Assembly: GCA_023159155.1 (NCBI GenBank)
Contig: JAJNNX010000042.1
Span: forward strand, 1 to 64,000
Reading direction: 5' to 3'
Source: Ustulina deusta
Lineage: Eukaryota > Ascomycota > Sordariomycetes > Xylariales > Xylariaceae
Length of the DNA: 64,000 nt
Shown here: positions 36,825 through 49,799 of the stretch, in pieces
Numbering within the stretch: position 1 is the stretch's first letter
Layout of the letters: every line of letters begins with the position of its first letter
Position numbers and translations under genes: made by a program
Notes under the pieces: generated by a model
What the model saw: the letters and a program-made list of their open reading frames with translations, nothing else
Told to the model about the DNA's origin: nothing
Database searches by the model: none

Positions 36825-39800
36825 AAATACTTTATATGTTATAAAAAAAAATACTAATTAATAAAACATATTTTTTAAAAATAAGCTTATATAAAAAACT
36901 AATATTTTAATTTATATAAAATAATTAACAAAATAGAACCTATGTTTAAAAAGTTTTTAGCATACTTTATAAACTTTAAAAAATACTTAGAACCGGACAA
37001 AAGTAATAAAAATATTAAAAAAGAATTCAGAAGCTAATTAACCTAATTTTTTATAAATAATATTTTTATTTACTATATAACTAAAATAAATATTTAGAAT
37101 TACAAAATAAATATACTATCTAACTAGTTTACTTTTAGCAACTAATATTATATAAAATACTAAAGCAAACTATAAAATATAAGTGCTTTGAATTACTTAA
37201 TAGTAAAAAAAGCACAGTTTGAAGCCTACTTTAGGATTTATTTTTGTACGGAAGTCAGCTGGACACCAAGCAGCGCTTATATCTATTTTAGCAGCAATAA
37301 TATAATTACTACTATAGGTACTATACAAATAAAGAATTTACTTAGTATAACAATATATTATATTTTAAATAGCCCGATACTATTTTTATTTTTACTAAAG
37401 AATGCTAACTGCTTATAAGCTTACTTTAATAATATAAAAAATATTATTATATAAAAAAACAAAAAGACTATTCCTAGTATATATAAATAAAAATATTTAT
37501 TTTTTAATATAAATTTTTATAAAGCTAGATTATATTTTACTAAAATAAAATTATAATAATTATATTATTAATTTAAATATTTTTATATAAAAAGATTATA
37601 TAAAATATTTAGTTATATAAAATATAACATAAATCAATTAATTTTAAAAAAAATCTAAAAGTTCTATTATTATTACTAGTTATATAACCAAGCATTTTAA
37701 CAATTTAAGTTTTTAATTAAAAATAATTATAATTTTAATTATAAAGTTATAATTAATACTATACAAATAAAAAACAAACAAGTTTTATATATAATTAACG
37801 CAATTATATTATTTTAAGCCGCAACCTTTTTTAAATTAATATTTATATAAAACGTTTAAAAAATACTATATAAATATTAGATTAACATATATTAAAAACC
37901 TTCCAACTACGTTATATATAACCTAAGTATAAATTTTGCGTCCGAAAAGTTTTGGAACCAAACAAAAATCATAAGCATTTAGTACTATATAATACCTATT
38001 AAAGCATACTAAGCAATTAGTAAGATCAAAAAGGCATATAGACTACTTTATTATATATATAATATCTTAAAAATAAAATTTAACCTTTGTATAAAAAATA
38101 AATCAGTTCTATAAATAGTAATTAAAGCTCTAAATAATATAGCTGGACTAAACAGCCTTATACTAACCTTTTTTATTTTTAAAGCCTACCCTAGAATTAA
38201 TCAGGATTTACTTTTTTTGCTTAATATTATATAAAAAGCCGAAGCAATTAAAAAAGCTATAAAATATTACATAAAAAAAAAGCTAAAGTTAAAATTAACC
38301 AAGCGATTAATTAGTATAATAGCCCTACTTTATACAATATACTATTTTTACCCCTATATAATAAAGTATTAGTATAGCAAAAGAAAAAAAGCTAAAATAA
38401 ACTATATAAAATTAAGTTAATCAAGGACCCTAATATAATTATTAATTTAATAAACGGCCTAATATGCTTCTATTAAACGCAAGTTAAGCCTTATTACTAT
38501 ATAACCAAAAAAAATATTTTGGACGAACATACCGAAAAAAAAAACAAAACATAACCCTTTTAAGCCTTTGTTATATAAAAAAAACGTAAATAACCCCCGA
38601 AAGCTATAATATTTTGTATAACTTTTATATAATAGATTAATTAACTATTTTTAACTTTTAAAAAAAAATAGAACTATGCCCTAACTATTAAATTATATAA
38701 AAATAGTATTATTAATATACCTAAAGCCCTATTTAAAAAATCTAACGCTACTAAAATTAATAATCTTGTTATATAAGGCATATTCTAATTTATAAAATAT
38801 AATCTAACAAAATATAGTAATATTTATATTTTTAAATCCCAGCTTATATAAAAAATTAAAAAAAAAATAACTAAGCTATATAAAAAGTTCTAATTTATTA
38901 TATAAAGCTATAATAATACTAAAAAAAAAATAGTGCTTATTTAATTGCTAATAATCTAGCAAATAAGCCAAAAACTGCTACTTGCACTAGAACTTTTTCT
39001 AATTTGCAACTTTAACGTCTCGGGCGAACTTTAAAACATTACGTAAGTATATATATAATTAAAGAACAAATTAGCCAAAAAAATCCTTGTATAACTATTG
39101 TTCGAACTAAAATTAAAATATTTTAATAAAATAATTCTATAGATTATATAACTTTTATATAGACTTGCTAAATCAGGTCTATATTAGTTCAAAATATATT
39201 ATTAGTACTACTATAAAAAACTCGGTATAACTATTTTTATATATAACCTATGCTTACTTTTTACTAAAAGACCTTCGGACAACTTTGGTATTACTAGATT
39301 ATAAACAAATAATATGTTTAGCTTTATATTACTAAGCTTTTTAAAAAAAAAAAAATACAAATTATAGCAAGCCAAGTTTTATATAAAACTAAAAAAAATA
39401 TTATTTTAACTTAAAAAGGCCAAATAAACCAATTAGACCAGATTAACCCCTGTATAACTAATTTTATATAATAATATATTTTATAATAAATAAAAAATAT
39501 ATATATTAGTAGTATCTGCCAGTCCGAAACAGCGTACAACCTATGCATAGCTGCCTAAGTTATATATTCTAAGCTATACAATATTAAGAATTTAAACTAA
39601 AAAATCTAGTAGTAAACAAATAATAAGAATTACGGCCTAACCTTTATACTAATAAACTTATATTATATAAAGCTATTTATTTTTATAAATAGGTTATTTA
39701 TAAATAATATAAATATAACCTTTTAACTTAGATTTGTAATTGTACTAAGGACTAAATATTATATAAAAAAAAATTTAAGCTTTAAGATTAAAAAAAATAT

Positions 39801-40220
39801 TATATATTAGAATTTAAGCAAATATAAAAAAGTAATAAAAAGTATACTTACAAATAAATTATATAGTATAGTTAATAGTTTCGATAGTACTATTGCTTTT
39901 TATATAATATTTTTAAAAATTATAACTATATTATAATTGCTTTTAATTCTAGCTATTTTATATTCTAATTTAAAGTTGTTATATAATTGTTTTGTTAAAC
40001 TTAGCACTACGTAAGAAAAACGCCTAATAATTAATATTATATTATTAAAAAAATCGTATAAAAGATAAAAAATCTCTAAAGTACAATAGATCAATAGTAA
40101 AAATAATCTAGCTAATACGTTTATAAAAAAAATACCAAACCAAGCTTTAAAAACCTTTATATTAACAAACAAATTAACCGTACAAATAGAAACATTTATT
40201 AATAGAACGTAAAAAATCAC
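36825..40220 (+). pseudogene. Copia-A gag-pol pseudogene
   Basis: Plus-strand translation, interrupted by stops. The gag zinc knuckle at 36825-36869 reads KYFICYKKKY, stop, LIKH, a CxxCxxxxCW...H knuckle whose first and third Cys codons are Tyr and Trp is a stop. A protease-like LYGSQLDTK motif (expected FYG...DTGA) is near 37.24 kb. The integrase near 37.95 kb has IPIKAY, stop, then AISKIKKAYRLLY, as in fungal Copia elements (V.AHHSIG..ERYH.PLRRAY). RT at 39284-39316 reads FGITRL, stop, TNNMF, so QTDD has become stop-T-N-N. The RNase H end near 40.1-40.2 kb reads NKQINRTNRNIY. The open frames at 37188-37418 (plus) and 40226-39900 (minus) are fragments or shadows of this gene. Confidence 0.85.
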
Positions 40221-40229
40221 ATACAACTA

Positions 40230-41444
40230 TAGCATTTATAAAAAAAAAAAAATTAGAAATATAAAAGCAATATATAATAAATTAACTCTAAAAAAAAAAT
40301 AAACATAAATACTACTCTTTTTTATTTTTTTTTTCCCCATTTTCCTTATTGTACAACTAATTTACCCCTTTCCTTTCAAACGTGATAATTGTACTAAGCG
40401 CCGTACGAACGCCAAACGCACGCTATGCAAGTATTACCTTAGAACCCGATAATCTGGCAATAGCCGCAGAACAAGTAACTACTACGTACTGCATAAGCAT
40501 TCTCTATATATGCAGTAATAGCAGTACTACGCAACTAAATAAAAACTATATAAAAATAACCTTTTTAGCAGAAAATAAGCATAATTAAATATATAAAAAG
40601 CATATTAGCAAATACCTAGATCTATATATTAATTAATAATATAGTAGTAATTTAAGCTTTATTAGTTTATGTATAAAAAGTAAAAATATTAGTAATATAT
40701 TAAAACAAACATATATATATTAAAAAAACAAACATATATATTAACGCATAGCGCTATAATAAGCTAATAATTATTAGGATTGTTTATTAGCAGTAATACT
40801 ATATAATAATTGCTATCCTAACTAATAATTCTTAGCGTATAACCATTATTACTAAAAAGCTAGATAGCATTTATTATATAAATATATAAATATATATATA
40901 TATATATAATATATAAGGATAAGCAAACATATAAAAAAAAAAATTTTAAAAAATAACAAAAAACTTAAGCATTTTTTTATATACAAGTCTTTTTATATAT
41001 AAGCTAACCTAACTTCTAATCAGTTAATTTTTTTTTATATAAATAACTTACTTAGTTAACTAAACATAAGTAACTTTAAAAGCTTTTAACTAGCAACTGC
41101 CTATATAAAACCTACTAACTAGACAAGCTAGCTAATTATAAACTTTGCTATTATATAAAGCAAAAGCAAATATTTAGTTTTAACTTAAATAATTACTAAG
41201 TAATGTTTGGCCTATAATTTTTGACTAACTATATAGCTAAAGTAGTAGCTTCGCAATATTATCGTACAACCTTATTAAAAAAAAATAATTTACTAATTTA
41301 GCAACTATACATATAAACTAAATTGCTAATCTAATTATTTTTCTAGTAGTTAAACTTTTATATATATATTTAAATAGATATATAATTACTTTTTTTGTTT
41401 TTTTTATATAACAAGCAGTTATAACCAAAAAAAAAAATAGCTAG
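40230..41444 (+). other. 3' untranslated region of Copia-A
   Basis: Lies between the end of RNase H and the right LTR. It includes a GC-normal patch at about 40380-40520 that keeps CG dinucleotides (GCGCCGTACGAACGCCAAAC). Copia-B has the same sequence fully AT-converted at about 50.1-50.25 kb. The 68-codon plus-strand frame at 40382-40588 resembles no protein I know and is broken in Copia-B, so it is probably not a gene. Confidence 0.6.
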
Positions 41445-41753
41445 TATTAGAATAACTAATATTAGTTATAACTTTATTATATAACTTGTACAAAATACAA
41501 ATTCATGCTTAGCTTTCGTATAAATGTTAGCTAGACTTTAGCTAGACAAAAGGGACCTTATTTCCCTTTTATTATATTAGCTCGTACAATAACATAAGCT
41601 CTTACATAAATATAAAAAACTTATGCTTTATATAAACATTTTCTTTCTTTTTTTTTACTTTATAAATAATATAGTATATAATAGATTATATTCTATCTAT
41701 GCGTATTATTTGTTTGTTTTATATATAATATATTATATATAGCCTATTTAATA
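41445..41753 (+). repeat. 3' LTR of Copia-A
   Basis: 309 bp, starts TATTAGAATAACTAA, the TGTTGG terminus converted by G-to-A changes. It is preceded by an A-rich purine run. Confidence 0.92.
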
Positions 41754-43079
41754 ATTATAAATAATATATATATAATTGCTATAACTATAAAAAAAACAAA
41801 ATATTATAAAATAAAATTTTTAGTTTTCTTTACTTATTATTTATATTAGCTATAATATAACAATATATAATAATAAATAATAAAAATATATTATTTAACT
41901 AAAAGGGTTATAACTATATATAAATATTTATAAACAAATATAGTTATTTAATTATAATTTTATTTAATAAAAAAACAAATATTATAGAATTGCTAGCTAT
42001 ATAATATTCTAAAAATTTATATAATTTTTTTAATATATTAAACATATAAATATTAAATAATATAGGACTATTTATTTTTAAGTTTATAATAATAATTAAT
42101 AATTTTATAAGTATTAAGGACTGCTTTAATAATATTTATTACTTTTAATTTTAAAAAATAATAAAATTAACTAATTAAAAACTAGATTAATAATTCTATT
42201 TTTATATTAATAAATATAAAAATAATTAAAATATTTATTTTTTTGTTTTAGATTTTATATATAATTTTTTAAAATATTTATTAATTAATATATTATTACT
42301 AAAAATAATAATAAAAACTAATATATAAGACTTTTTAATAATAAATATTAATAAAACAATTATAAATTTTAATACTAAATAATAAATATTTAAATTAATC
42401 TATTAAATTTAAAATATTTAAAAAATAGTATATAATATAGTAACTTTTATATAAAAATAATATAAGCTATAAACTAACAAAAAAAAATATAATAAACTTT
42501 AAAATAAAAAATAAAGTTTTATAACGTAAATATTAACTATTAGATTTGACTTTTAATTAGTTAGTCTTTTTAAAATTTAAAAAAAACAAAAGTTTAGCTA
42601 TATTTTTAATTTATTTAATTTTTATAAAATAAAAAATTTATTTTATACTAACCGATTATAAAAAACTAATAATAATTTTTTATTTTAGCAAATCTAGTTA
42701 TTACTTTTAATTAAAAATATTAATAATAAAGCAAAATTTTATAATTAAACAAATCAAACAATTAAAAATATATAAACAAAATAAAAAACTATAATATTAA
42801 ATTGCTTAAGAAAGTTAGAATTTTAATAATATTTAATATATAGCTTAAAATTTTAAAAATATACTAATTAAACTTACTTAATTTTATAAAACTTATAAAA
42901 AAACTGCTAAGCTTTTTATAAAACTATAAAAATAAATATATATAATAATAATTAATAAATTTATAAATAATTATAAAAATAACAATAAAGCAATATATTA
43001 TAAAAAAACTATATAAACTTAATATTATTAGTAATTTTAAATTAAAATTATATTTAAACTTTTAGTTTTAAAACAAAAA

Positions 43080-43312
43080 TATAATATTTAGTACAGTTTT
43101 AGCAAAACTTGCAAAAACTTTAAACCTATATAGTAATAAAATAAAAAATTTATATATGGACTAACTTATAACTTTATAACTATATATATAAAATTTATAT
43201 TTATTTATTCTATAAACTTTAACTTTTTTTTTTTTTTTTTTTTTTAGCTTAAAGTCTTTGTTTATAATATTAATAAACTAGCTATAAAAGGTTCATTTAA
43301 TTAATCATAACA
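43080..43312 (+). repeat. 3' LTR of R1-B
   Basis: About 233 bp, ends TTAATCATAACA. Direct repeat of the LTR at 30083. Confidence 0.82.
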
Positions 43313-45291
43313 ACTTTATTAAATAAATAATAAATAAAAAAAACTAAAAATTTTATTTTATAATATTTTATTTTTTTTATAGTTATAATAATTATTCATA
43401 TATTATTTATAAATATATTTTAAATAAAACTAATAACATTTTTGTTTTAATATTTCAATTCTTTTATATTAATTTTAATATATAATAATTAAAAATATAT
43501 AAATTCTTTAAATTAAAGCTATATAAAAAAAAAAAATCCTATTTAAAATAATTTTAAATATATTTAACTTTTTATTTTTATTTTTTTAGTTAGTAGTAAA
43601 AAATAATATTAAAATTTAATAAAAAATTAGCTTAGTAAACTTATTATATTAATAAAATTTATTTATTTAAAAAATATAATAAAACTTAATAATTAATTAT
43701 TATAAAGAATTTAGTTCTAAAAAGTTTTAAATAGTAATATTTTAAAATTTATATTATTACTAAAAATTTATAGTTTTAAATTAAATAAACTTATTTAGTT
43801 AGTATTATTATTTTAAAACAAAATTTTGTAAGTTTTTAAGTTATATTTTATTATTATTATTAAATAATCTTTTTTTTATATTATATAAAATATTTATTTT
43901 TAGTTATATTAATTAGCTAAATTTAAAAAAAAGTAAAAGTAACATTTTATACATTAGTAGTTTTATATATCTAAAACTTTATTTTTTTTAATAATTAATT
44001 TAATAAAGTAACTATTTTATTAATATAATAAATAAATATATAAATATAGTTATAAAGCTTAAAAAATAACTAAATTAATTTCAATTGTAATTTTAGTTTT
44101 TATAATTATTTTTAAATAATTAATAATAAATATATTAAAATAAAAGCTTTAATATTTTTTTAATATTTAGTTTCATATAAATAATAAATTACTTTTTTTA
44201 TAATAACTTAATTATTATTTTTTAGTTTTAAAATAAATTAAAATATTATTTATATAAATATTTATAAATTTATTTAAAAATTTATTACTAAATAAGTTTT
44301 ATTTTTAAACTGAATAATATTATAATAATTAAATATAATATTATTTAATTAATTTAAAAAGTTTTTTTTATAAAATATTAATTATTCCTAAAAATTTTAA
44401 ATTAGTTATTTTTATTTATTTTAATATAAATAATGTTAAAAGTTTTACAAAAAATTATTATATGGACTTTTTTTGTTTTAAATTTAAAAATTTTAAGTTT
44501 TTTTTATATTTTTTAATTTTAGTTATATTTAAAATAAATTTTTTATTAATTTATAAATTTAATTATTAAATAAAGCTTCATTTTTTTATAAATTTAATAA
44601 AATAAATTTTTTTTATTTTAGTTTTTTTAATATAAAAAAAGCTTAAAATATTAATAAATAAACTAATAAAATAAAAAATTTAAAATTAATATTTTTAAAT
44701 ATATTATTTATATTAAATTATTTGAATTTTAGTTTAAATTTTATTTTTTTAAATTTTAACTTTTTATTTTTTTTAGATTTTTTTTTTAAATATTAGTTCG
44801 TTTAAAACATTTACAAAAGATTTTTAAATTATTTTAATTGTTTAAAAATTCAAAATAAATTTAAAACCTTTAAAGTTAAGTTTTTTATAAACTCTTTAAT
44901 TTTTAAATAATATAAAAATTAAAAGTATTTTTAAAATTATATTAAGATTAAATTTATATTAAATATATAATTAAAAAAAGATTTTATTTATATTTTAATA
45001 ATTATAATAAAATGAAAAATATATATTTATTAAATATTTAGTAATAAATAATTAATAAGTTTAAAGTAGTATTATAATAAATTAAGTAAAGTTTTTATAG
45101 CTAGTTTATTAATATTATAAATAAAAACTTTAAATTAAAAAAAAAAAGTTAAAATTTATAAAATAAATAAATATAGATTCTATATATATAGCTATAGAAT
45201 TATAAGTTGGTCTATATATTAACCTTTTACTTTATTGCTATATAGGTCTCGAGTTCTTGCAGGTCTTGTTAAAACTAGATTAATTATTATA
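43313..45291 (-). mobile_element. R1-D: internally deleted R1 copy, minus strand
   Basis: Begins directly after the R1-B 3' LTR and is the inverse of R1 sequence from the 23-kb region toward its 5' end, with large internal deletions. It ends in an inverted LTR at 45070-45291. No coding potential remains. Confidence 0.65.
45070..45291 (-). repeat. R1 LTR (5' LTR of R1-D)
   Basis: About 222 bp, inverse orientation. It keeps the relatively intact block CTCGAGTTCTTGCAGGTCTTG near its right end. Confidence 0.8.
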
Positions 45292-45615
45292 TATTACTTT
45301 TTAATTAACTTTATTAAAAAAGGTTATATAGACTTATGATTTAAATTTCTAGCAACCTAACTAATTAAAGTATTCTATATTATGAAATTATAGGGATTAT
45401 TTTAGCGTACTTGTTATAATAATATAAATGAAATACCTTCGATATTAAAAAAACTGTTTTTAAATATTTTATTTAGTTAGATTTCTAAAAATTCAAACTA
45501 TAAGTTTATAGAACTTTTTTTAGTAAAGTTATTTAAAAATAAAGTAAGTATTTTATAATATAAAAATATAATTAAAGTACTGCTAAAAAGGTATAAAACG
45601 AGCTTATTTATAAAA
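45292..45615. other. AT-rich spacer between R1 copies
   Basis: 324 bp not shared with R1. Slightly less AT-rich (CTTCGATATT, GGGATTATTTTAGCGTAC). No gene or repeat structure recognised. Confidence 0.55.
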
Positions 45616-45873
45616 TATTACGATTCGTTAAATAAAGCTTCTATAGCTAGTTTATTAATACTATAGACAAAGACTCTAAACTAAAAAAAAAAAAAAAGAA
45701 AGAAATTCAAAGTTTATAAAATAAATAAATATAGACTTTATATATATAGCTACAACATTATAAATTAATCTATATATAAATTTCTTATTTTATTATTATA
45801 TAAATTTCTTATTTTATTATTATATAAATCTAAAATTTTTGTAAGTTTTACTAAAACTATATTAATTATTATA
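45616..45873 (-). repeat. 3' LTR of R1-E
   Basis: 258 bp, starts TATTACGATTCGTTAAATAA. Longer than the other R1 LTRs because a 26-bp segment (ATATAAATTTCTTATTTTAT) is duplicated in tandem near 45.8 kb. Confidence 0.82.
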
Positions 45874-47042
45874 CTACTTTTTTCTAAAACTAAAAATTTA
45901 AACATAATTTTAATTTAAGATTACTAATTATATTAAGTTTATATAGATTTTTTATAATATATTATTTTATTATTATATTTATAATTATTTATAAATTTAT
46001 TAATTACTATTATATATATTTATTTTTATAGTTTTATAAAAAATTTAAAAACTTTTTTATAAGTTTTATAAAATTAATTATGTTTAATTATTATATTTTT
46101 AAAATTTTAAGCTATATATTAAATATTATTAAAATTACAACTTTTTTAAACAATTTAATATTATAGTTTTTTATTTTTTTTATATATTTTTAATTATTTA
46201 ATTTATTTAATTTTAAATTTTATTTTACTATTAATATTTTTAATTAAAAATAATAACTAGATTTACTAAAATAAAAAGTTATTATTTATTTTTTATAATT
46301 AATTAATATAAAACAAGTTTTTTATTTTATAAAAGTTAAATAAATTAAAAATATAGCTAAAATTTTATTTTTTTAAGATTTTAAAAAATTTAACTAATTA
46401 AAAGTCCAATTTAATAGTAAGTATTTATATTATAAAACTTTTTTTTTTTTAATTTATTAGGCGTTTTTTTTATTAGTTTATAGCTTATATTATTTTTATA
46501 TAAAAATTGCTATATTATATATTATTTTTTAAATATTTTAGGTTTAATCAATTAATTTAAGTATTTATTGCTTAGTATTAAAATTTATAATAGTTTTATT
46601 AATATTTATTATTAAAAAGTTTTATATATTATTTTTTATTACTACTTTTAGTAATAATATATTAATTAATAAATATTATAAAGAATTATATATAAAATTT
46701 AAAACAAAAAAATAAATATTTTAATTATTTTAATATTTATTAATATAAATATAAAATTATTAATTTAATTTTTAATTAATTAATTTTATTATTTTTTAGA
46801 TCTAAAAGTAATAAGTATTATTAAAATAGTATTTAGTACTTATAAAACTATTAATTATTACTACAAACTTAAAAATAAATAGTTTTATATTATTTAATAT
46901 TTATATATTTAATATATTAAAAATTTTATATAAACTTTTAGAACATTATATAGCTAATAACTTTATATTATTTATTTTTTGCTAAGTAAAATTATAATTA
47001 AATAACTAAACTTATTTATAAATATTTATATATACTTATAAC

Positions 47043-47345
47043 TATTAAATAGGCTATATATAATATATTATATATAAAATAAATAAAAAATATATATAGA
47101 TAGAATATAATCTATTATATATTATATTATTTATATAAAAAAATAAAAAAAATGTTTATATAAAGCATAAGTCTTTTATATTTATATAAAAACTTATGTT
47201 ATTATATAAGCTAATATAATAAAAAGAAATAAGGTTTTTTTTGTCTAGCTAAAGTCCGGCTAATATTTATACAAAAGCTAAGCGTAAATTTATATTTTAT
47301 TCAAGTTATATAATAAACTTATAACTAATGCTAGTTATTTTAATA
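47043..47345 (-). repeat. 3' LTR of Copia-B
   Basis: About 303 bp, inverse of the Copia-A LTR. Retains AAAGTCCGGCTAATATTTAT. Confidence 0.9.
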
Positions 47346-47961
47346 TTAGCTAATATTCTTTTTACTTATAATTGTTTATTATATAAAAAAAATAAAAAAT
47401 AATCTTATAATTATTTAAATATATATATAAAAGTTTAATTATTAAAAAAACAATTAGATTAGTAATCTAGTTTATATATATAGTTGCTAGGTTAGTAAAT
47501 TATTTTTTTTAATAAAGTTATATAATAATATTATAAAGCTATTGTTTTAGTTATATAGTTAATTAAAAATTATAAGCTAAATATTATTTAATAACTATTC
47601 AAGTTAAAGCTAAGTATTTATTTTTGTTTTATATAATAGTAAAGTTTATAATTAGCTAGTTTGTTTAGTTAGTAAGCTTTCTATAGGTAGTTATTAATTA
47701 AAAGTTTTTAAAGTTATTTATGTTTAGCTAACTAAGCAGGTTATTTGAATAAAAAGAAATTAATTAATTAGAAGTTAGGTTAGTTTATATATAGGAAAAC
47801 TTGTATATAAAAAGTTGTTTGAGTTTTTTGTTGCTTTTTGTTTTTTTGTTATTTTTTAAAGTTTTTTGTTTTATATGTTTGTTTATTTTTATATATTATA
47901 TATATATATATATATTTATATAATAAATATAGTTTAATTTTTTAATAATAATGGTTATATA

Positions 47962-49799
47962 ACATAGGACACAAGCTAATTACCAATACAAATCAATTGC
48001 TAACTTTTTCGCACTTTCATACACTCTCTTTTTAATTACTATTTTTATAACTAATAACAATAGCACTTTTTTAAAACAAAACAAACTTACAGCTTATATT
48101 AGAAGCTCTTAATCGCAACAAAAAATTAACTATTAATTATACAACACAAATCTACAATATTCCTTATATAACTTTTCGCAATTAATATACCAGTAAATAA
48201 ACCTAATAAATATTTATTATATAACATTAAAAATTAACCAAACTTAAAAAAAATATTATTATATAATATATTATAAATTTAGTTTTGCAATTATTTCTGT
48301 TTTGGATAAGTAATATTAAAAATATAGCTAATTAATTATTATATAAATATAATATACCTAAAGTTAGCGTTAATTAAGCTTTAAACTTTATATAATAATA
48401 TTTTATGCTTAAAATATATTTTAATTAAAAAATTAATTACTAGTAAGTTTTTTGTAAAAATCTTATTATATATAATAAATAGTTTAAGCTTATATAAAAT
48501 ATAATAATTAAATATAATATTTTAAAAAAAAATATTTATAATTTTAATAAAACAAGCTTTATAATAGGCCGAATTTTATTTAAAATAGTTATAATAATAT
48601 TTAACTAGTATAAATAACTAAAAGCTATTTAGCTAAGCAATCGTAAATAGTTAATTATTATTTAAAATATTAGTTTATATAGCTATATAGTTTTGCTATA
48701 TATTATTTTAATAAATAAAACCTATTTTTTGTTCTAGTATACTAATAGCTAACTATTATATAACTAAAAAATTATAGTTATAAAAAATAGCTAAATAATA
48801 AATAAATAAAGTTTAAATTAAATTAACTATTTTAATTTATATATAGCTAGTTATATAAAGAGTATTTATTATTTATTAATTTTTAATAGCTACAAAAACT
48901 ACTATTTAATTAATTTTAAATTATATTATAAAAATTATAATATTATTATTTTTTATATACCTGCTTATTTGTTATACTAACTTTAACTTTTTAATATTAG
49001 TTATTTTAGCTTATTAAAATGTTTATATATAAAAAAAATTAATAATTTAATATAAATATATATTATTTATATTATTAAAAAAGATTTTTTTGTTATATTT
49101 TATAAAATATATAAAGCTTTTATAATAAAATTTAATATTTAAAAAGGTTTTAAAAGTATTAGATTAGTGCTATACGATCTAAAACATATATTTTTTTAGT
49201 TCAAAGTCTAATTATTAACTAAAACATTTTTTAAATTATTTAATAAACTTTTAGTTTTTTAGCAATTAAAAATTCTATATAATATAACTAATATATAATT
49301 ATAAGCTAAATATATTAAAATAGCTTATTAAATATTATTTTAAATACTATTAATTATATTATAAAAAATATAACGCTGTTTATATATAAAGTTATATTAT
49401 TAAAAAGAAAAATTGCTAAACTTTATATAGCAAATAAAATATTTAGCTAACGCTGCTATATAAAAAAAAAACATATATAGAATAAAAGGTTATTTATTAT
49501 ATAGAAAAAACAAAATTTTAAAACTAAACGGGTTATTAAAAAGCAAATAATAAAAGAAATGCAGTAAAATAGTTGTTGTATAAAAAAGGATATATTGTAC
49601 GTACAACAATATAGAAAATATAGCAAGCCTAGGTATAACTTACGTACTTATTAAAATACTATAAAAACATTTAGCAACAATATTTCTGATTAGATCTAAT
49701 TAATTTTTTGTATTATAGTTGAATTATTTGACTTGTATATATAAAAGTGCAAAAAAGTTGGCAATTGACTTGTGTTAGTAATTAGCTTATGTCCTACGT
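47962..49799 (+). mobile_element. Fot1-3: Fot1/pogo-like DNA transposon nested in Copia-B
   Basis: Inverted termini ACATAGGACACAAGCTAATT and CTTATGTCCTACGT with TA flanks. 1.84 kb, colinear with Fot1-1 and the most mutated of the three. The Copia-B sequence on either side joins up when compared with Copia-A near 40.84 kb. The transposase frame is destroyed. Confidence 0.92.

Larger units (their letters stand above)
34485..41753 (+). mobile_element. Copia-A: complete Ty1/Copia retrotransposon, RIP-degraded
   Basis: LTRs at 34485-34790 and 41445-41753, 7269 bp overall, with a perfect ATTAT target duplication in R1-B. Plus-strand translation gives the Copia order: zinc knuckle (36.83 kb), protease-like (37.2 kb), integrase (37.9-38.4 kb), RT (to 39.5 kb), RNase H (to 40.2 kb). 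Integrase before RT defines Copia. RIP damage is uneven: the left LTR and patches at about 37.2 and 40.4 kb are well preserved. Copia-B at 47043-56440 is a second copy in the opposite orientation. Confidence 0.93.
30083..43312 (+). mobile_element. R1-B: Gypsy retrotransposon split by a TIR element and by Copia-A
   Basis: LTRs at 30083-30281 and 43080-43312. The inner sequence is colinear with R1-A. It is broken at 30678-31035 by a short TIR element and at 34485-41753 by Copia-A, after which R1 resumes (41754 onward matches the R1 sequence running up to 23059 and then on from 24920). Flanking 5-mers do not match, so the two outer LTRs may have suffered changes or belong to different insertions. 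Heavily RIP-mutated, no open frame. Confidence 0.8.

Noticed and set aside
39900..40226. 108-codon minus-strand open frame with membrane-like composition
   Set aside because: It is the antisense of the Copia-A RNase H region, whose plus-strand translation shows the expected C-terminal motif; hydrophobicity comes from AT-rich codons.
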